From Bryobacterales bacterium (GTDB lineage Bacteria > Acidobacteriota > Terriglobia > Bryobacterales > Bryobacteraceae): a DNA stretch of 64,000 bases. The stretch is taken from NCBI GenBank assembly GCA_003170915.1, contig PMYB01000127.1, positions 5,721 through 69,720 of the forward strand. Reading direction: 5' to 3'. Both the position numbers and the translations under genes were made by a program. This document shows, in pieces, positions 61,601 through 64,000 of the stretch (positions within the stretch are counted from its first letter, which is position 1; each line of letters begins with the position of its first letter). The notes beneath the pieces were generated by a model. It was given only the letters and a program-made list of their open reading frames with translations. It ran no database searches and was not told the origin of the DNA.

Positions 61601-63837
61601 TCGATCAGCTCGGAGGCGCGAAACCGCGCCGTGCCGTGGCTCGTGGTGTTGGCGACGCTGTATTTCTCCCCGCCGTCGATCTCGACGGTCCAGGTCGCGA
61701 TCGCCGGAGCGTGCGCCACGCGCGCGTTACGCGGCACGGTGTCGAGCAGCCCGGCCACGAAATCCCGGATGTCGCTTGCCGGAATCCACGAGGACCCGAG
61801 CCGGGCCTCAATGTCGCCCGGCTCCAGATCGGCAGGCTGTACGGCTTTCAGCGCCTCGATGTTGCGCTCGAAGTGCGGATCGAGCCCGGCCGCCGCTGTG
61901 GCCACCGCCAGCTTGCGCCGCACGTCGCCGCTTAAGTAACGGTCGGCGGTTTCCCATAGCCCGCCCTCCGGATTGCAATAGACGAGGCTCCCCAGCTCGC
62001 GCTGTAATTGCCGGGCCGTACGGCCCGTCACCTGTTCCATGCGCGGCCAGTGAATCTCTCCGGTCTCGTTCAGGGAGACCGCGAGCGCCTCCGCCGCCGT
62101 CTCGACATGCGCGATAGGTTTATAGCGCTCCAGCGTCCGCCGCTCGAAGATGGCGGTCTTGCGGGCACGCCTGCTCTCGGGATCGTAGACCTCTAGGGAG
62201 AGTAATAAGGGCTGGTCGGGATCGCCGGCAAAGGCCTTGACGTTCTCGCGCGACGACAGCGGCCCGTGCCGGCTGACAAAGGAATCGTAGATGTCGTTCA
62301 GCAGCCGCCGCGCCGCGGCGATGCGTTCCTCCTGGGCATCGTCGGGCGGCGCATCGTCGAGCTGCGTGCGGAAGACGACGCGGACGGCGTCCCGCACTGC
62401 CAGCATGCCGCGGATGCGCCACGCCACCGCCCCCGGCACTGCTGCCCGCTCGAATGCCGCGCCCCGGCGGATCGCCAGCAGCCCGTCGCGGATGGCATAG
62501 GCGCCGTCCTTCACATCCGTGCCGTCTGTTTCAGCCAGGTCGCCGGTCTCAGGCGGCGGACGGGCGCGGTCCGGCCCCGTGTTTCGGGACGCGCAGATAC
62601 CCTGCGGCAGCGATGCCACGGCTTGTTTCAGAAGCTCCGCCGACAGCTCGCCCGCGAGCGTCGGCTCGCGGTCCCGGTACATCGTGCCTTCCAGCCGCAT
62701 CTGGCCCAGCATCATCTCCGGATGACGCGCGAAATACTCGTTGACGGCAACGGCCCCGTCCGGCGTGAAGATGGTGGAGAGTTCCCGCCAGGCTTCACTT
62801 CGTGGCGCGGCTCCCGGTGTCCGCTTTTGCAGAAACAGAATGTCGGTTGTGACTTCAGTGCCCGCGTTCGCCTGGAACGCCGTGTTGGGAAGCCGGATGG
62901 CGCCGACCAGATCGGCGCGCTCCGCGAGATACCGCCGCATCGTCGAATCCTGCTTGTCCATCGTGTAGCGGCTGGTGATGAGGGCCATCACGCCCCCGGT
63001 GCGCAGCTTGTCGAGCGACTTCGCCAGGAAGTAATCGTGGATCGTCCGCGTCACCGGGGAATGGCGGTAAGCGGGATCGTGCACCGGATAGTTTCCGAAG
63101 GGGATGTTGCCGATCACCGCGTCGAAGAAATTACCCGGCAGCCCCGTCTCCTCGAACCCCTTCGCGAATATCGTGGCGTCCGGATAAAGCTGTTTTGCTA
63201 TTCGCGCCGTGATTGAGTCCAGTTCGACGCCCGTGCGCCGGCAGCCGGGCAGCAGGGATTCCGGCATCAGGCCGAAGAAATGCCCGACGCCCATCGATGG
63301 CTCAAGGATCTGAGCGCTCGCGCCAAGCCCGAAGCGCTCCATGGCTTCCCACAGGGCCTGGATCACCATCGGCGACGTGAAGTGGGCGTTCGGGGTCGAG
63401 GCGCGCGCCGAGTCGTATTCTTCAGGGGCCAGGTGCGCCCGCACCTCGCGGGCGATCTCCGCCCAGTCGCTGCGGGGATACGGATGGAAGACATTCGACA
63501 GGGCGCCCCAGCCGCTGTAGCGGGCGAGGACAGATTTCTCGTTTTCGGTTGGTTGCCGGCTTTCGTCTTCGACCAGCCTGAGCGTGCGGATCGCCGCGAT
63601 GTTGTCGCGGGCCTTTTCCTTCAGCCCGCCCTGCCCGATCCTGTGCGCCTCGTTTATCCGGAAGTCCCGCGGCGGCGGCCTCGCGGCCGGCTCCGGTTCG
63701 ATGTCGTGGATCTCGATGTCCCGGACTTCGATGTCCCGGACGGGCAGGTCTCTGCCGGCGGGAGGTTCCCGCTCTGGTTCTAGCTCTGGTTCTAGCTCTG
63801 GTCCTCGCTCTTGTTCTCTCCCTGGGGCAACGCCCAC
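58648..63837 (-). CDS. DarB-like N6-adenine methyltransferase / SNF2-type helicase
   Basis: A protein of about 1,730 residues. After an acidic Arg/Glu/Pro repeat segment (EPELEPEREP) comes a methyltransferase with EPSMGVGHFFG (about residue 180) and IGNIPFG (about 245, NPPF variant), then an SF2/SNF2 helicase with VVGAGKTWTM (about 857), FVDEADLYKN (about 1020), ATGTPISNTMAEMY (about 1074), IGSTEKMGAGTNVQ and EQREGRILRQGN (about 1360). The order resembles phage P1 DarB-type anti-restriction proteins and N12-class methylases of conjugative elements. The start is uncertain: GTG 63837 avoids a long overlap with the gene at 63792; ATG 63987 also exists. Confidence 0.8.
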   Translation of the reverse strand: MGVAPGREQERGPELEPELEPEREPPAGRDLPVRDIEVRDIEIHDIEPEPAARPPPRDFRINEAHRIGQGGLKEKARDNIAAIRTLRLVEDESRQPTENEKSVLARYSGWGALSNVFHPYPRSDWAEIAREVRAHLAPEEYDSARASTPNAHFTSPMVIQALWEAMERFGLGASAQILEPSMGVGHFFGLMPESLLPGCRRTGVELDSITARIAKQLYPDATIFAKGFEETGLPGNFFDAVIGNIPFGNYPVHDPAYRHSPVTRTIHDYFLAKSLDKLRTGGVMALITSRYTMDKQDSTMRRYLAERADLVGAIRLPNTAFQANAGTEVTTDILFLQKRTPGAAPRSEAWRELSTIFTPDGAVAVNEYFARHPEMMLGQMRLEGTMYRDREPTLAGELSAELLKQAVASLPQGICASRNTGPDRARPPPETGDLAETDGTDVKDGAYAIRDGLLAIRRGAAFERAAVPGAVAWRIRGMLAVRDAVRVVFRTQLDDAPPDDAQEERIAAARRLLNDIYDSFVSRHGPLSSRENVKAFAGDPDQPLLLSLEVYDPESRRARKTAIFERRTLERYKPIAHVETAAEALAVSLNETGEIHWPRMEQVTGRTARQLQRELGSLVYCNPEGGLWETADRYLSGDVRRKLAVATAAAGLDPHFERNIEALKAVQPADLEPGDIEARLGSSWIPASDIRDFVAGLLDTVPRNARVAHAPAIATWTVEIDGGEKYSVANTTSHGTARFRASELIEQALNGRVPTSYDQQPDGSRVINQQETVAAREKQQQLKDRFREWVWEDSARAARLAREYNDRFNNLRLRSFDGSHLQLPGMNREYLRDGDLSRHQKAAVWRIVQSGSTLLAHVVGAGKTWTMAAAAMEMRRLGLAKKPMFVVPNHLVEQWGAEFLKLYPQACLFIAGREHFAAGNRQRAMARIASGNYDAVIVSHRSFEFLPVSDKLFKRFVEEQVEELEAAILEAKADRGDNPRLVKELEKAKKRFVAKLKERADREGKDNALTFEELGVDQIFVDEADLYKNLFYTTKMNRIAGLPNSESNRALDMYIKTRYVREINSGRGVVFATGTPISNTMAEMYTMLRYLAPDLLKERGVAHFDAWAANFAEAVTALELAPDGSGYRMHTRFAKFINLPELLSMFRTFADVQTADMLNLPCPAVAGGKPQIAAAPASEPLKAFIRTLTERAERLRTARVDPSVDNMLKITGEGRKAALDMRLVDSLAGPEPDTKLSLAVDRIRKVWTDTSSARSTQLVFCDLSTPDRSTSHAGRFNVYDEVRTKLIEAGVPQADIAFIHDADTDAEKKLLFDSVNAGRVRILIGSTEKMGAGTNVQQRLAALHHLDAPWRPRDIEQREGRILRQGNLNGEVRIFRYVTEGSFDAYMWQTLETKARFIQQVMNGHTSVRSAEDLDGGALTYAEIKAIASGNPAVMEKVKIDTEVRKLDQLRAAHLNQQHSIRLQIRSLPSEIKDRQERIKRLSADATTRDGHSGDEFSMLVGNLVYSGKGAREEGAAALTQVVLSWRDDQTLQVRGLFRGFEILSRGHPPSQRGFGVAGGNDAEDERMPEMFIRGAGIYKAQLNAENPVGTMQSIEYALRGLDKAVADEQERAARAEKMLGDFQEQAGKAFEHEARLKELLGRQAELNAALDLDKGERQIAPEDGPEGGSEADADTGGDERAAGVDTRPERRSPSPWRNAPGQRKDRNTDEVRPTASVRSPPSVPGTKF

Positions 63838-64000
63838 TCCTCCCTCGCCAGTTCCCACGCCGCCTGATAGTCCATCTTCTTCACCGAGACCAGCTCGTAC
63901 AGCAGGTCGCCCGTCCGGGTCTGTGCCTCGAACACCGCCTGCTCCAGGCGATTCTCCTTTTCCAGATCCCGCACCATTTGCGGGCAATGCTCCTGCCAGT
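63792..64000 (-). CDS. Small gene running off the window edge
   Basis: Frame open from the right edge: WQEHCPQMVRDLEKENRLEQ, then RTGDLLYELVSVKKMDYQAA and WELAREEWALPQ, ends KSEDQS. The TG(D/E)LLYELV...DYQAAWELAREEWALP pattern looks like conserved small proteins carried on transposable elements. Met at 63977 may be an internal residue; the true start is outside. It overlaps the possible long start of the giant gene, which favours the shorter start. Confidence 0.55.
   Translation of the reverse strand, partial: WQEHCPQMVRDLEKENRLEQAVFEAQTRTGDLLYELVSVKKMDYQAAWELAREEWALPQGENKSEDQS

Larger units (their letters stand above)
34564..64000. mobile_element. Genomic island integrated in tRNA-Leu (right end outside window)
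   Basis: The left boundary is the split tRNA-Leu. The content is typical cargo: integrase, cargo tRNA, type I restriction system, XRE/ImmA pair, ubiquitin-like operon, HEPN-like protein, Tn3 debris, large membrane proteins, repeated unknown genes and a DarB-like methyltransferase-helicase. Base composition and protein style differ from the left part of the window. No right boundary or conjugation genes are seen up to 64000. Confidence 0.7.

Overview
The window looks like a high-GC chromosome of an Acidobacteriota member close to Candidatus Solibacter / Bryobacteraceae. This is a judgement from protein style and gene mix (RuvA-RuvB, RecX, MurB, a membrane-fused spermidine synthase-like protein, a PEP-CTERM protease, Tat-exported enolase-superfamily enzyme), not from a database search. 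Position 34,523 is a sharp boundary: everything to its right reads as an acquired genomic island that runs off the right edge.

Region 1-34,500 (chromosomal backbone): the end of argB coupled to an N-acetylglutamate synthase-like GNAT; a molybdopterin-binding protein; a HAD phosphatase; an orphan sugar-binding lipoprotein; ruvA-ruvB-folK-recQ; a YtxH/coiled-coil envelope pair; recX; a DUF2461 protein divergent from murB; a proline iminopeptidase; a NarL-type two-component pair; a tightly overlapping operon of a 42-residue peptide, an exported protein, an SBP-5-like exported protein, an NtrY-like kinase and an exported methyltransferase; a rhodanese divergent from an NtrC-like regulator; a PEP-CTERM trypsin; sppA; a cation diffusion facilitator; an AAA ATPase; a membrane spermidine synthase-like protein; a TolB-like exported protein; comM; an enolase-superfamily enzyme coupled to a HpcH/HpaI aldolase. 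Three genes (ruvA, murB, pip) have a -10-like hexamer exactly 7 nt before the ATG, which suggests leaderless transcripts.

Region 34,523-64,000 (island): a chromosomal tRNA-Leu(CAA) is cut just after its anticodon, followed by a tyrosine recombinase and a complete cargo tRNA-Leu(CAA). Next come a type I restriction-modification system (hsdR-hsdM-hsdS, with a truncated ribbon-helix-helix gene coupled to hsdR), a membrane protein, and an XRE regulator plus ImmA/IrrE metallopeptidase. Divergent from that pair is a compact operon: DUF2188, DUF3892, a single multiubiquitin-type ubiquitin-like protein, a DUF6791-ThiF E1-like enzyme and a small Cys-rich DUF6527 protein. A zinc-ribbon protein with a HEPN-like RX4H motif and an HEXXH peptidase-like gene follow. 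This is the most interesting locus: a ubiquitin-like conjugation module without a recognisable E2 or JAB peptidase, apparently under CapH/CapP-like control, in a defence island.

After it there is a Tn3 transposase remnant with two Tn3-like terminal repeats 200 bp apart, two very large membrane spermidine synthase-like proteins, three copies of an 84-residue protein of unknown function (one decayed), two exported unknown proteins, and a DarB-like N6-adenine methyltransferase-helicase giant. The two intact 84-residue copies arose by duplication of a unit that includes the 3' end of the giant gene.
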